Below are positions 1 through 9,754 of a stretch of 64,000 bases of DNA, piece by piece. A program made the translations under genes and the position numbers. The notes beneath the pieces were generated by a model that had not been told where the DNA came from, did no database searches, and was given only the letters and a program-made list of their open reading frames with translations. The stretch is from Nymphaea colorata. Taxonomy: Eukaryota > Streptophyta > Magnoliopsida > Nymphaeales > Nymphaeaceae. The stretch is from NCBI RefSeq assembly GCF_008831285.2, contig NC_045145.1, positions 25,018,956-25,082,955 on the forward strand, in the 5' to 3' direction. Every line of letters starts with the position of its first letter. Position 1 is the first letter of the stretch.

Positions 1-110
1 TTGGCACATCTTCTTATCTCCTCATCGAATGCCTTAATTGGTGCAATAAATTACATCAACAAGATTTTGTCTTACCTTGCAAACATAATTTCAATATCGA
101 ACCGAGCTGT
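1..110. repeat. R1 repeat, partial copy
   Basis: This is a truncated copy of the noncoding R1 family, with the phrases 'cttcttatctcc' and 'ttgtcttaccttgcaaac'. It matches 955-1060 closely and resembles segments near 8570, 13040 and 18430. It is followed by a CTCGAG-type stretch (about 110-540) in which a block of about 110 bp is repeated in tandem ('ttgactcccttataaa' at about 290 and 420). No coding capacity is seen. Confidence 0.5.
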
Positions 111-954
111 ATAAGATCAGCAAAAGGTTGACTTGATAGACCAAAATCGTGGCTCGAGTTTGGCTTGTTTAAGTTCCTTTACCAACTTTTCTTCCTTTAC
201 CAACTTTTCCTTCAATTTATTTGTTTTAAATTTTAAAATTAAAAAAAAAGCAAAATTAAAGAAAATATAGTCAAATTCATGTAACTCGAACTTGACTCCC
301 TTATAAAATTGAGTTTTCAAATCAAGCGTAACTGAACAAGTTCGAGTTGAGCTTGAGTTAGCTTGATTACTCGACTACTCTGGCTCACGAAGTTAAAGGT
401 AAATATAATGGAAAAATAACTCCTTGACTCCCTTATAAACTTGAGTTTTCAAATCAAGCGTAACTGAACAAGTTTGAGTTGAGCTTGAGTTAAATTGACT
501 ACTAGACTACTCTGGCTCACGAAGTTAAAGATAAATATAATGGAAAAATATGGTACATTTTTAGAACAAATTAAAAAAAGTTAAAAGTCAGAGAAAAGTC
601 GAATAAATGAGAAACTAATAAGGCAACATTAAAAAAATAGATAAGAAATAAATAAGAATTGGAAAGTGGAAACAAGCAGTTTGACAATAAAAAAGAGTGA
701 AAAAATGCCTAAAGTGAAAAAAAAGGGAAAATGAGAATAATGCAGAAAAACGTGTTTTTTTGCTATTGCATTTTTTTTTCAAAAATGAAATGGAGGTTTT
801 TTTTTTTTATTAGGCTGACTTATTTTTCACACACTTAATGCTTTTTTTTAATGTGTTTTTTGTCTGCCGACCAGCCCATATCACACGGTTGTGTTATAAG
901 CCTACTCTCTTGAAAGAAATGCGATATCGCTTTCTTATTTTCAGATTTTGCGTT

Positions 955-1660
955 TTCAGCACGGTCTTCTTATCTCCACATTGAATAACTTAATTGGTGC
1001 AATAGATTACATCAACAAGATTTTGTCTTACCTTGGCAAACATATTTTCAATATCATGCTCTTTTTGCCAGTTTTCAACTCTAGTTTTTTTTTTAAAAAA
1101 AATCTATTTTTTTTTTAATTGAAGTTGAGTACACTGCAAATAGTGGAAGGGCCTGTTGAACATTAACAGCGGAACTATTCCCACTTAGCAGACGATTGAT
1201 GCTACTAGAATCAGCCTGAATCGGCTCGAATGGGCCGAGACATCGTTTACAATAAATGCTTCAGTTCTGTGGCCAACTCAGAAGGACTAGTCCTCTGGCT
1301 GCACACATGGACCCGTTGCTGGGCTCAAGCTCGAGTCAAGCTGTATAAAATAAGCAAAAGGTTGGCTCGATAGACCAAAATCTTGGCTTGAGCTCGACTC
1401 GAGCTGTACAAGATCAGCAAAAGGTTGACTCAATAGACCAAATCGTGGCTTGGGTTTGGCTTATTTAAGTTCTTTTACCAACTTTTCCTTCAATTTCTTT
1501 GTCTTAAATTTGAAAATTAGAAAAAAAAAGCAAAATTAAAGAAAATAGAGTCAAATTCATGTAACTCGAACTGGACTCCTTTATGAACTTGAGTTTCAAA
1601 TTGAGCATAACTAAACAAGATCGAGTCTCGCTTGAGTTAGCTTGACTAACTGCACTGCCC
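955..1660. repeat. R1 repeat followed by CTCGAG-type repeat
   Basis: The left half repeats R1, with 'cttcttatctccaca' and 'gagtacactgcaaatagtgg', then 'aataaatgcttca' near 1250. The right half (about 1320-1660) is a CTCGAG-type repeat in which 'gcaaaaggttg' occurs twice, at about 1355 and 1418. It is nearly the same as 110-360. It is not coding on either strand. Confidence 0.5.
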
Positions 1661-1699
1661 TATCCAATCCCAAAGAATTTGGGCACTAGTCAACTACTC

Positions 1700-2815
1700 C
1701 GGGTCATGAAGTTAAGGGTTAGTGTGTGCTCATGAAGAGAAGTGAAACCATGAACAAGTTATGTTCCAGCTTTTCCTGTTTCAAAAGAAAGTGATTTGAT
1801 TACTGTGGGACGGCAAGGTGTATGTCCTTGTGGTTTTATGTTAATATAAACGGTGAAGGCACTTATTTTTCCAAATAAGTTGACAGGAACATTTGAAAGT
1901 TTATCTAAATATATGGGGATAAGAAGAAAAACAACATATTTGCACTGTTGATTAAGAGTAAACTTTTACTAGTTACTATATAGCTTACGTATAATTATTA
2001 AGATGAAATGACTAAAAGTAGTTTCCACATAAACAAATTAATTAGCTCATTAATTTTCATTATCGGCCACTGTGACAATACTAAATAACATAAATACGTG
2101 GTTAACTACGTCCCAACAAGTTATGCCTTATTATTAATACATGAAAGCATAAGAGATTAAAATCGATGTTGCTTTTACTTAATTATACAATTATTGGGCT
2201 AGAAAGCATAGGCGAGCATAAATGTTTGTTTAAAAGGTACTAATTTTACATATATAGTAGTTTATCATGCAACAACTGTGTGGCTGTTATAATAACAAAA
2301 GATAGTTGTATTATTGTGAGTTGCCAGATGCTTCCTGGTGGCACTAGGAATTCTCCATTCTGGATCTTGGACTCGATCTGGTTGGATTTCGACCCAAGTC
2401 CCATTGTCAACCCGACCATCGTAATGAAACATCACTAATTTGGTTTTGCGATTCCACTTTGATTAGGTATGTAAATAGATTTAATAAGTTTACCACTTGA
2501 CCTGATTTTGGATCCATTTTTGGTGCAGAAATTTGGAGCAAGCAGGTAGTGGAAGGCTAATGAGAATGGGAGTCCAATGTTTCAGTGGGATCCAACAAGG
2601 ATGTGAATTGATACATATACCACAACCGATTTGTTTACATAGCAGCTAGTGGAAGGCTAATTCCTACTTTATAAGACATATAAGGTTAAAGAAAAGGGGA
2701 AGTGCGTTAGCCAATAGATGTTAACTTTGTCACCAATTGTGGAAGAACATTTACTGTTTTACTCACATTTTGCTAAAAGTAAGTTTTTATAGCAGGATGT
2801 TGGGAAACACAATAA
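1700..2815. other. AT-rich intergenic stretch, nothing recognised
   Basis: No reading frame, RNA gene or repeat that I recognise is visible here. It lies downstream of the 3' end of the receptor-kinase pseudogene, and a diffuse 3' flank of that gene would be expected in this stretch. Confidence 0.4.
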
Positions 2816-2819
2816 TAAG

Positions 2820-5800
2820 TCAGAAGCAAAAGCAGATCCCTTGTTTTTCCAAATAAATGTAAAGGATTGGTTTATTTTTGTCATTCTTCCAAAGGGGAAG
2901 CCTTCCGTCGGATCGTTTTAAGCCTAGCAACCATCGATGACCATCGATGACATCTGAAATTGCAACCGGAAATGCTTCAGCCACCCATTGCCTCAAAGTA
3001 AAGTCTCCATCAAAACATTCGTTTGTTGGCTTTCTTCTGGTAAACACCTCAAGCAGAAGAATCCCATAGCTGTAGACATCTGCTTTGGTTGTCACCTTTC
3101 CAGTGGCCCCGAATTCTAATTCATCCACTCAACAAGGTCAGACATGATCATGGCAATATAAGTAGACAATGCACATTGTCGTTAATGAGATGGTTTCAGA
3201 AACAAAGAAAGCAGTGCAAAAAATTAGGACTAATTATTTTATTTTGATTTATGGTGTACATGAAACTCTATTTTTCGTTTCCCTAAATTTATAAGGTGGC
3301 AGTGAAATTTTACTAAAGAAAGAAACATACTCAAAAGGGAAACTTGCTGGCATTAGTGTATGTGTGTGAATAATTAGGTTTAATATTCACCATCATAGTT
3401 GGATTCAGACTCATATTCAAATGCAAAATTGCATAGTCATCATCCCCATTAATTTCACTTATTAATCTGATTTTTCTCTTTTTTCATAATAACATCCAAG
3501 TAATCAGTTGCCAACGGGTTGGTAGTCTCAAATTAAAGCTTGACATACAAAAATTATGGAATACAGATGTTGATAGAACTTCCCTTCCATGGTAAGCAGG
3601 AATTTATGATAGGACTAAGAGTTGGTACCTGGCGCAATGTATCCGGTGGTTCCAAGGGTGCTTGTAAGAGTTCAAGATTTGTGACCAACTAGCATCTTTG
3701 CAATGTCAAAGTCACCAACATGTGCTGTCATGTTCTCATCTAGAAGCACATTACTTGGCTTTAGATCACAATGAACTATAGTCTCCCAACAACCATGGTG
3801 AAGATATTCTAGAGCACATGCAACGTCAATCATGATATCCAATCTTTGGAAGAGACTCAAGTGATGGCCACCTGAATGTAGACAGACTTCTGGGCTCCCA
3901 AGGGCATGTATTGGAAGGCTAAAACCTTGAAATCTGCACTTGAGCAAGATGTGATGACTCTAAGAAGGTTTCAATGTCTAATTTGACACATCACATTGCA
4001 TTCAAAACTTTTTTATGCTCCATCAGAAAACAAGTTTAGGACCTTAACAGCCACCGTTGTTCCATCCATTAAAATTCCTTTATACACTGAACCAAAGCTT
4101 CCACTCCCCTGAAAATTTGCATCCCTGAAATTGTTTGTCGCTTGAGATAACATTCTGTATGTGATCACTGGGAGGGCAATTCCACGAAGTCTTTCAACCT
4201 CCTGATCATGTTTCAACAAACCCCCTCTTTCTATATTTTGTGACAACAATGATTATCCAAACAATGAGTACAAGTGCAAAGCCCCCACTTGCTAAAAAAA
4301 TATCAACTCTGAGCATGTTGACATTATTGTGCTTCTTCACTCCATCTGAACATACTGGCACATGGAATTTGGGAGCTATGCATAGTGCATAGTTCCCTAG
4401 GAAGGAGCCGGCAGAAAGGTCTGCAAACTTTCCACCACTTGGAATCTCTCCGTCCAATTGATTGAAGGAGAAGTCCAAGACCTGGATGTGTTGAAGTTTC
4501 TCCAATGATTTTGGTATCTCACCGGAAAGCTTGTTATGGGAAAGGTCAACAATGTCAAGGTTTAGCATGTGATTAAGTTGTTCAGGAATGTGACCATTAA
4601 ATGTGTTGCGAGAGAGATTCAAATACTCTAGCATTTGGAGCTTTGATAATGATGCAGGCAACTCTCCACTCAGCTTGTTTGCAGAGATATCTATGTAGCT
4701 CATCATGACAAAATCGTCGAGACGCAAAGGCAGGTGACCAGTGAAGGACTTGTCCTGCAAGTATAGCTTCTGCAATTCCTTCAACTCACAAAGACCAGAC
4801 GGTAGTGTTGATGACAAATTGTTTGAGCTTAGATCCAGCCATCGCAAACTAGTGAGATTGTTTATAGAGCTTGAAATTGACCCAATTAGCATGTTGTATC
4901 CAATAACAAATGCAAACATGCGGACCGACTGGTTGATTGATAGTGGGATTAGGCCTTCTAATGCATTGCCAGAAAGAACTAACGCCCGTAACCTGTTCAT
5001 TGATCCTATATTTGGTGGAATGAGCCCTATTAACTTGGTCAAGTTGGCCAGAGCTAATGGGATAGGTAAAGTCTCGACAAGGTGGTCATCAGGTTTCCAA
5101 CAGAGGTAGGAAGAATGCCATTCAAAAGGATTTTATTTAGATAAACTTCCTCTAGCAGTCGATAGTTGGTGAAGGATGTGAGAATGGAGAGCTCACGGTT
5201 GCCAGGGACATTGGTCAACATATTTCCCCACAGGCCAAGGTATGTGAGTTGTGACAGACTACCTAGTTCTAATGGTATCGGACCACTAAAGTTATTTCTT
5301 TCTGCAGTAAAAACTTGAAGTCTTGTAGCATTAGAAAGAGAAGCCGGGAGAGGGCCATCAAAATTGTTTACACCCATATAGAGTTGTTGAAGATTCGGCA
5401 GGAAGCGGCCAGCATCTTTTGGGAGATGCCCTGTTAGTTGATTGTACGTGAAATCCAAAATTTGAAGAGCAGATAGGTTAAACAAGCTGTCAGGCAATGT
5501 ACTAGTGGGATTGTTCATTTCCATGTTAAAGCCTATCAAGTGGGTTAGGAACTCTAGAGGAATGTTTCCCTGTATCTGATTTTCACTGATAGTAAACACC
5601 AATAGTTTTGTGAGATTAGTCAAAGCAACTGGAATCGTGCCAGTGAGCCCATTACCACGAATGTGTAGGAGATTGAGTTCTGAAAAACTGCCTAGAAACT
5701 TTGGGATGCTGCCATAGAATTGGTTATCTTGTGCTAATAGTATTTGGAGACCACGACAATGGTCAGTGTTTGTGGGATCAACCCCTCAAAATTGTTTTCA

Positions 5801-6249
5801 TTTATAGAAAATTTTTCTAGCAGAGAAAGGCGACTAAAATCAATGAGAAGGTGACCATGGAAATTGTCATTCAAGAGATCAAGAACTTGTAAGAAGGAGA
5901 GATTGCTGATGTATGGGGAGAGAGTACCTTCAAGTGCCTTTTCGGAGAGGTTCAGAGCAACTACCCTTTGTGAACCACGACTGCATGAAACTCCATTCCA
6001 GTCGCAGAAAGAGATGTTGGAATTCCAATTTGATAACACTTTATAAGGGTCTTTAGTGACGAGGGATTTGAAACACAGGAACGTGAATTGATCAGTCACG
6101 TTGCTCAAAGAAACTGGGGCTGAGGACAACTCCCTTTGGCCAAGAACCACAACCAAGGTGAAGGAGGAGAGACAGAAAGGAAGATGAGAAGCTGAGGTGA
6201 CCAACCGGTGGCCGCCATGCCTGTCCAATTTTCTATGCAGAAGATGCAT
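2820..6249 (-). pseudogene. LRR receptor-like kinase pseudogene (XII/EFR-Xa21-like)
   Basis: The intact family comprises plasma-membrane receptor kinases with an extracellular LRR domain, one transmembrane helix and a cytoplasmic Ser/Thr kinase. In order on the minus strand I see: a hydrophobic leader; an LRRNT domain ending in the pair SFCDWNGVSC; many LRRs with LxGxIP signatures (5734 to about 4400); a TM helix ('FALVLIVWIIIVV', about 4250-4290); a juxtamembrane segment; a glycine loop GSGSFGSV and VAVK (about 4040-4110); the catalytic loop HCDLKPSN (about 3750); and a C-lobe piece DVYSYGILLLE (about 3070). The gene is dead. There are frame shifts near 5780, 5060-5090 and 4225, and in-frame stops at 4013-4015 and 3971-3973 and just after the activation loop near 3670. 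GDFD replaces the DFG motif, and the C-terminus is degraded. A good-context ATG at 6216-6218 lies in another frame from the leader, implying one more break. Family placement rests on the overall layout and the intron position. Confidence 0.88.
3116..3628 (-). other. Intron of the receptor-kinase pseudogene
   Basis: The upstream exon ends in the codons for GYIAP followed by a CAG/GTACC donor. The downstream exon begins after ATTAG. Joining at these GT-AG borders keeps the frame through the conserved APE motif of the kinase, and this is the usual single-intron position in subfamily XII LRR kinases. The intron is 513 bp and AT-rich. Confidence 0.75.
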
Positions 6250-6649
6250 GAACAGGAATCAAGGTCTTCAATTTATGTATAGATTGTCTCCTAGAAATTT
6301 TTGTCATTGTCTTTTTCAATTTGTAGAAGTCTCAGGTCTACAACTTTGGATCACATTACTTCACATTTCCAAATCATGCAGCACCACTGATGGTTACATC
6401 ATTGAGAAATTCTTCTTATCCCATAAGTTCGATTTCCCTTTACTACTTCTCAACCCTATTCAATCACAAATCGAATTTGCAGGTACAATTTCCACTTTTT
6501 AAATGGTGAGGTTTTTCTATCATATAATACGGTGAGCTTGAAAAAAAGGGCAAAATATAGTAAATTTCAAAAAAATGAAAAAAGTTAATAAATAAGAGAA
6601 ATAAGATAAATATACCAATGAAATTAAGAATCGTCCACTCGTAGCTGAT

Positions 6650-6905
6650 CTGTACAATGTCCCAATGAGACTATGATGGGTAGCTGCCTTGAACGTCTAT
6701 TGGTCAAAACAGGATAGGAAATGGTTGATATAAATGGATTCTACATACTCGGGGTGCCTAACAATGTTATCACCATGAAGAGCTATCAATTAAGGTCCTT
6801 TTATAGATTCTCTTCTAGACAAATTCACCTTTTTTGTTTAATTCAATTTGTTTGGAAGAGTCAAGTCTACTGCCGTCAATCAATCGCAAAGGTTGTCAAC
6901 AATAT
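6650..6905. repeat. R1-family repeat, left part
   Basis: It contains 'aggataggaaatggttgat', a phrase found with small changes at about 12775 and 18240, and the following 'gagctatcaat...ccttttatagattctcttct' also recurs there. It lies about 400 bp upstream of the first exon of the kinase pseudogene. The repeat appears to resume at about 8500 after an insertion that carries the plastid DNA. Confidence 0.6.
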
Positions 6906-7179
6906 TACACTGAGATTACCCTATGTTAAAAAAATTATAATTTTTAAATTTTTTTAAAACTTTTCTGATTTAATTTTTTATATAAGAAAAACAGTAAATA
7001 GGCAGAAATGGATCAGCGGGAGTTTTAAAAAATAAATGTTATTATTTGATGAGAAATTTATGAAATGCTTTTTAAATATTAAAGTAAATTTTGAATCTAA
7101 AAAAAAAATCTTAGCTTCACCATATGTACGTTGGTGAATGGTTTTTTAATTGACCAATTGGTATTGGGTCTTGAATAAG

Positions 7180-7490
7180 GTTGCACATGAGGAGATGAGC
7201 TCAGAGTAGGGCTAGCTCAAGCTTGAGTTCACTCAGAAAACTCGAGTTGAGCTCAATAAAACAAGCTTGAGCTGAACTCAACAATACAACATCGAGCTCA
7301 AACTCAACTCGTTTAACTCATTTATGTGAAGAATGTTTCTTTTTATTTTTTAACTCATTCGTTTATAGTTGAGCTAACTCGAGTTCTTACAACTCAAACT
7401 CAACTGGCATAACATTTTTAGTATACACTTGAACTCGAGCTCAAGTTTATGAGTGGTTTTTAAGCTGGCTCGACTCATTGTGCAGTTTTT
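7180..7490. repeat. CTCGAG-rich repeat
   Basis: It is dense in GAGCTC and CTCGAG and resembles the interior ends of the MITEs at 14343 and 58799. It abuts the plastid-derived DNA. CTCGAG-type sequence reappears on the far side of that DNA at about 8270-8300, so the plastid fragment may lie inside one repeat element. Confidence 0.45.
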
Positions 7491-7880
7491 TTTCGAGTGT
7501 TTTATTAATGGGTTCAAAAAAGAAAGGTTTTTTTCGGGGAGAGCCAAAGGGGACTTCTGTTTCCATCCCCCAGATCGTTAAAAAACAGAAATTTTTTTGT
7601 TTTTTTCTTAGATCCTTATGATGGGATCGTAGCTTTTTTCTATGCCAAGGTTTCAGAGAGAAAGGAAATAGGATTTTTATCTGAATACCGTCTGTTAACC
7701 AATCTTTTGGAAATTCTGTTTCCGATAATTGAACACCATTATATGTGCATTTGACATGCATTTCCCTACTCCATTCGGTCAAATCTTCATACCACTCAGG
7801 GAATTGAAATAATAACATACGACCAATATTTTTAACTATTATCAATGAAGGTAATATGATGTATTTTCGAAGAATCGAGT
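7490..7880 (-). pseudogene. ycf1: Nuclear plastid DNA: ycf1 (TIC214) fragment
   Basis: The minus strand encodes about 125 residues of chloroplast Ycf1/TIC214, a component of the inner-envelope protein translocon. Recognisable stretches are [44 protein letters not shown] and [16 protein letters not shown]. The frame is open over the whole stretch, so the transfer looks fairly recent or weakly decayed. Only a small internal part of the family's 1,700 or more residues is present, with no start or stop of its own. It joins directly to an rpoC2 fragment in the same orientation. Confidence 0.9.
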
Positions 7881-7886
7881 GGGTTA

Positions 7887-8268
7887 CTAATATGGGTGGA
7901 CCTGAGATGCATTTCCTCTAGCTCCAGAATAGGACATTATATGAACTGGATTTGAAGGATCAGTCATCTTAAAATTAAGATTCATTTCTTGTCTCAAATA
8001 TTCACTTGTGGCATACCATATCTCGATTGATTGACGTAATTTTTCTACCGCATGTACATTCCCATAATGATGGTGCTTTTCCAAAATCAAACTTTGTTGT
8101 TCAGCATCTTGGACTAACCATCTCTTAGAAGGTGTTGTTAAAAGATCATCAATTCCTAATGAAATGGATGTAGCGGTGGCTTGCTGAAAACCCAGAGTTT
8201 TTACTTGATCCAGAATGTGTGATGTATAGGCTATTCCGAAATGATCTATTAATCTGCGCCATAAACTC
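7887..8268 (-). pseudogene. rpoC2: Nuclear plastid DNA: rpoC2 N-terminal fragment
   Basis: The minus strand encodes about 125 residues near the N-terminus of the chloroplast RNA polymerase beta'' subunit. I see [56 protein letters not shown] and [19 protein letters not shown]. No stops occur. The plastid similarity ends abruptly at about 8265 in CTCGAG-type sequence and at about 7887 at the ycf1 junction. In typical plastomes rpoC2 lies in the large single-copy region, far from ycf1, so the junction was made during or after transfer. Confidence 0.92.
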
Positions 8269-8499
8269 GAGTGGTAAATAACGACTCGTGACTCAGGGAG
8301 ACTACAGTGAAACTTGACTTGAAGGTCAAGAAAATGATTGAGCTTGACCCCAACTTAACCCAGTCTCAGACACCAGATAGGCAGTCAACAAGCCAACAAC
8401 TGGCACCCCAAAGAATGATGTTTGGCCGGATGGCACTCAGAAGAACTAAGCACCGAACATTTGTGTGGTCAATGGGGCAAGACTTAGCGACTCAAACCT

Positions 8500-8790
8500 A
8501 AATAATGTCAATGTCAAGTGGAACATGGAGACAATTTCCTTAAGATCACATCAATGGACATTTCCTATTGGTAGGTGTTCTTATTTCCACATCAAGCACC
8601 TTGCTTGGCATGGAAGATCACATCAATGAGTCTCTTTCTTAGCAGCCCTCACTGTAGCAACAAATATATTTCCAATATCTTGTTCTCTTCTTGTCACATT
8701 TTGACTTCATTTTTCTTTTTAAACGGCATGATCGAAGTTGGGTACAGTGAACAAGTTTTCTATTCTTAATTAATTTTTACATTCCTCAAT
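8500..8790. repeat. R1-family repeat, right part
   Basis: It contains 'cttatttccacatcaagcaccttgc', 'atatttccaatatct' and 'gatcgaagttgggtacag'. These align in order with 13040-13215 and 18430-18575. It looks like the continuation of 6650-6905 after an insertion of about 1.6 kb. Confidence 0.6.
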
Positions 8791-8924
8791 TCGTTTTTCT
8801 CAAAAATTGATTTTTTTTTATTTGCACATAAATCACATAGGCTATTTGTTATTGAAAATTTTTTACACAAGCCAAATTGATTTGTTTTTTTAATTACCAA
8901 CAGGTAAGCTTACAATAATTGCCC

Positions 8925-9745
8925 AGTATTGGCTTTGCCCTGCACTCCCGATGAGGCCTTTTGCTCCGCTTGATGTTAAATCAGATATCCACCCAGACGG
9001 TTAAAAAAAAAAACAGATGAGCAGAAAAATAATATTTAATTAAGAAATTAGACCATATTCAGATTTAAAAAATGACATTCGATCAGATTCAGATTCATAT
9101 ATACATAAATATCTGATCAGATTCAAATTCAGACTTGGGTCAAATTTAGTTTCAAATAACAATCCTACATTCAATGCTCTTGCATTTTAAAAATCGTTTG
9201 GATTGGGTTCCAAATTCTGTTTCAGATACAGACCTATGTAAAAATCAAATTCAGACTGGATTGAGATTTTGAAATCTGATTTGGGATGAAAAATTTGAAT
9301 ATGAATTTTTCTCATTGGTATTTGAATCTGAATTCAAATCCGAGGACATCGCCTGGTTCAATTTCATAATCTTTAGCAAATTCCACTAGAATAAGCTAAA
9401 CTTATCCATGCCAGAGAGAACAAAACAAATCTTCTTTTCATTTTTAAAATTGTATTTAATTTTTTTAAATGCAAAAAATTGTCGGGCCTACCGGTCCTTG
9501 CCCGTTAGGTTGTTGGGCTCTACCCCGCTCGTCATGTCTGGGCCTGTCAAGCCAGCTACAGTGCCTAGACATGGGTTTGAGGTGGGTCGGGTTTGGGTAA
9601 CCTCTCTTTGCAGTGGGTCTCTCCTGCTCACCAAGAAAATAAGTTTTATTCTGAAATTATTGAATGGTGAAACTGGTTAATATCCCCTGACAAATGGTCT
9701 CGCTAGGCCAACTTCATGCATTTGATTTCGATGCAAGTTTGCTGG
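8925..9745. repeat. Segmental duplication, copy A (left part)
   Basis: It matches 17225-18180 throughout. Shared landmarks, in order, are 'gcactcccgatgaggcc', 'cagatatccaccca', a block of GATTCAGATTC motifs (about 9055-9340), 'cttgcccgttaggttgttggg', 'gtgggtcgggtttgggtaac' and 'ggtctcgctaggccaacttcatgcatt'. No credible coding frame is seen. The duplication resumes at about 12755 after a GC-rich insert. Confidence 0.75.
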
Positions 9746-9754
9746 GAAATATGG

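Noticed and set aside
4741-5109. Plus-strand open frame of 122 codons
   Set aside because: It is antisense to the LRR region of the kinase pseudogene, and the pattern follows the LRR periodicity of the other strand.
7490-8268. Functional ycf1 or rpoC2 gene
   Set aside because: Only internal fragments are present, without start, stop or plastid context. The flanks are nuclear repeats.
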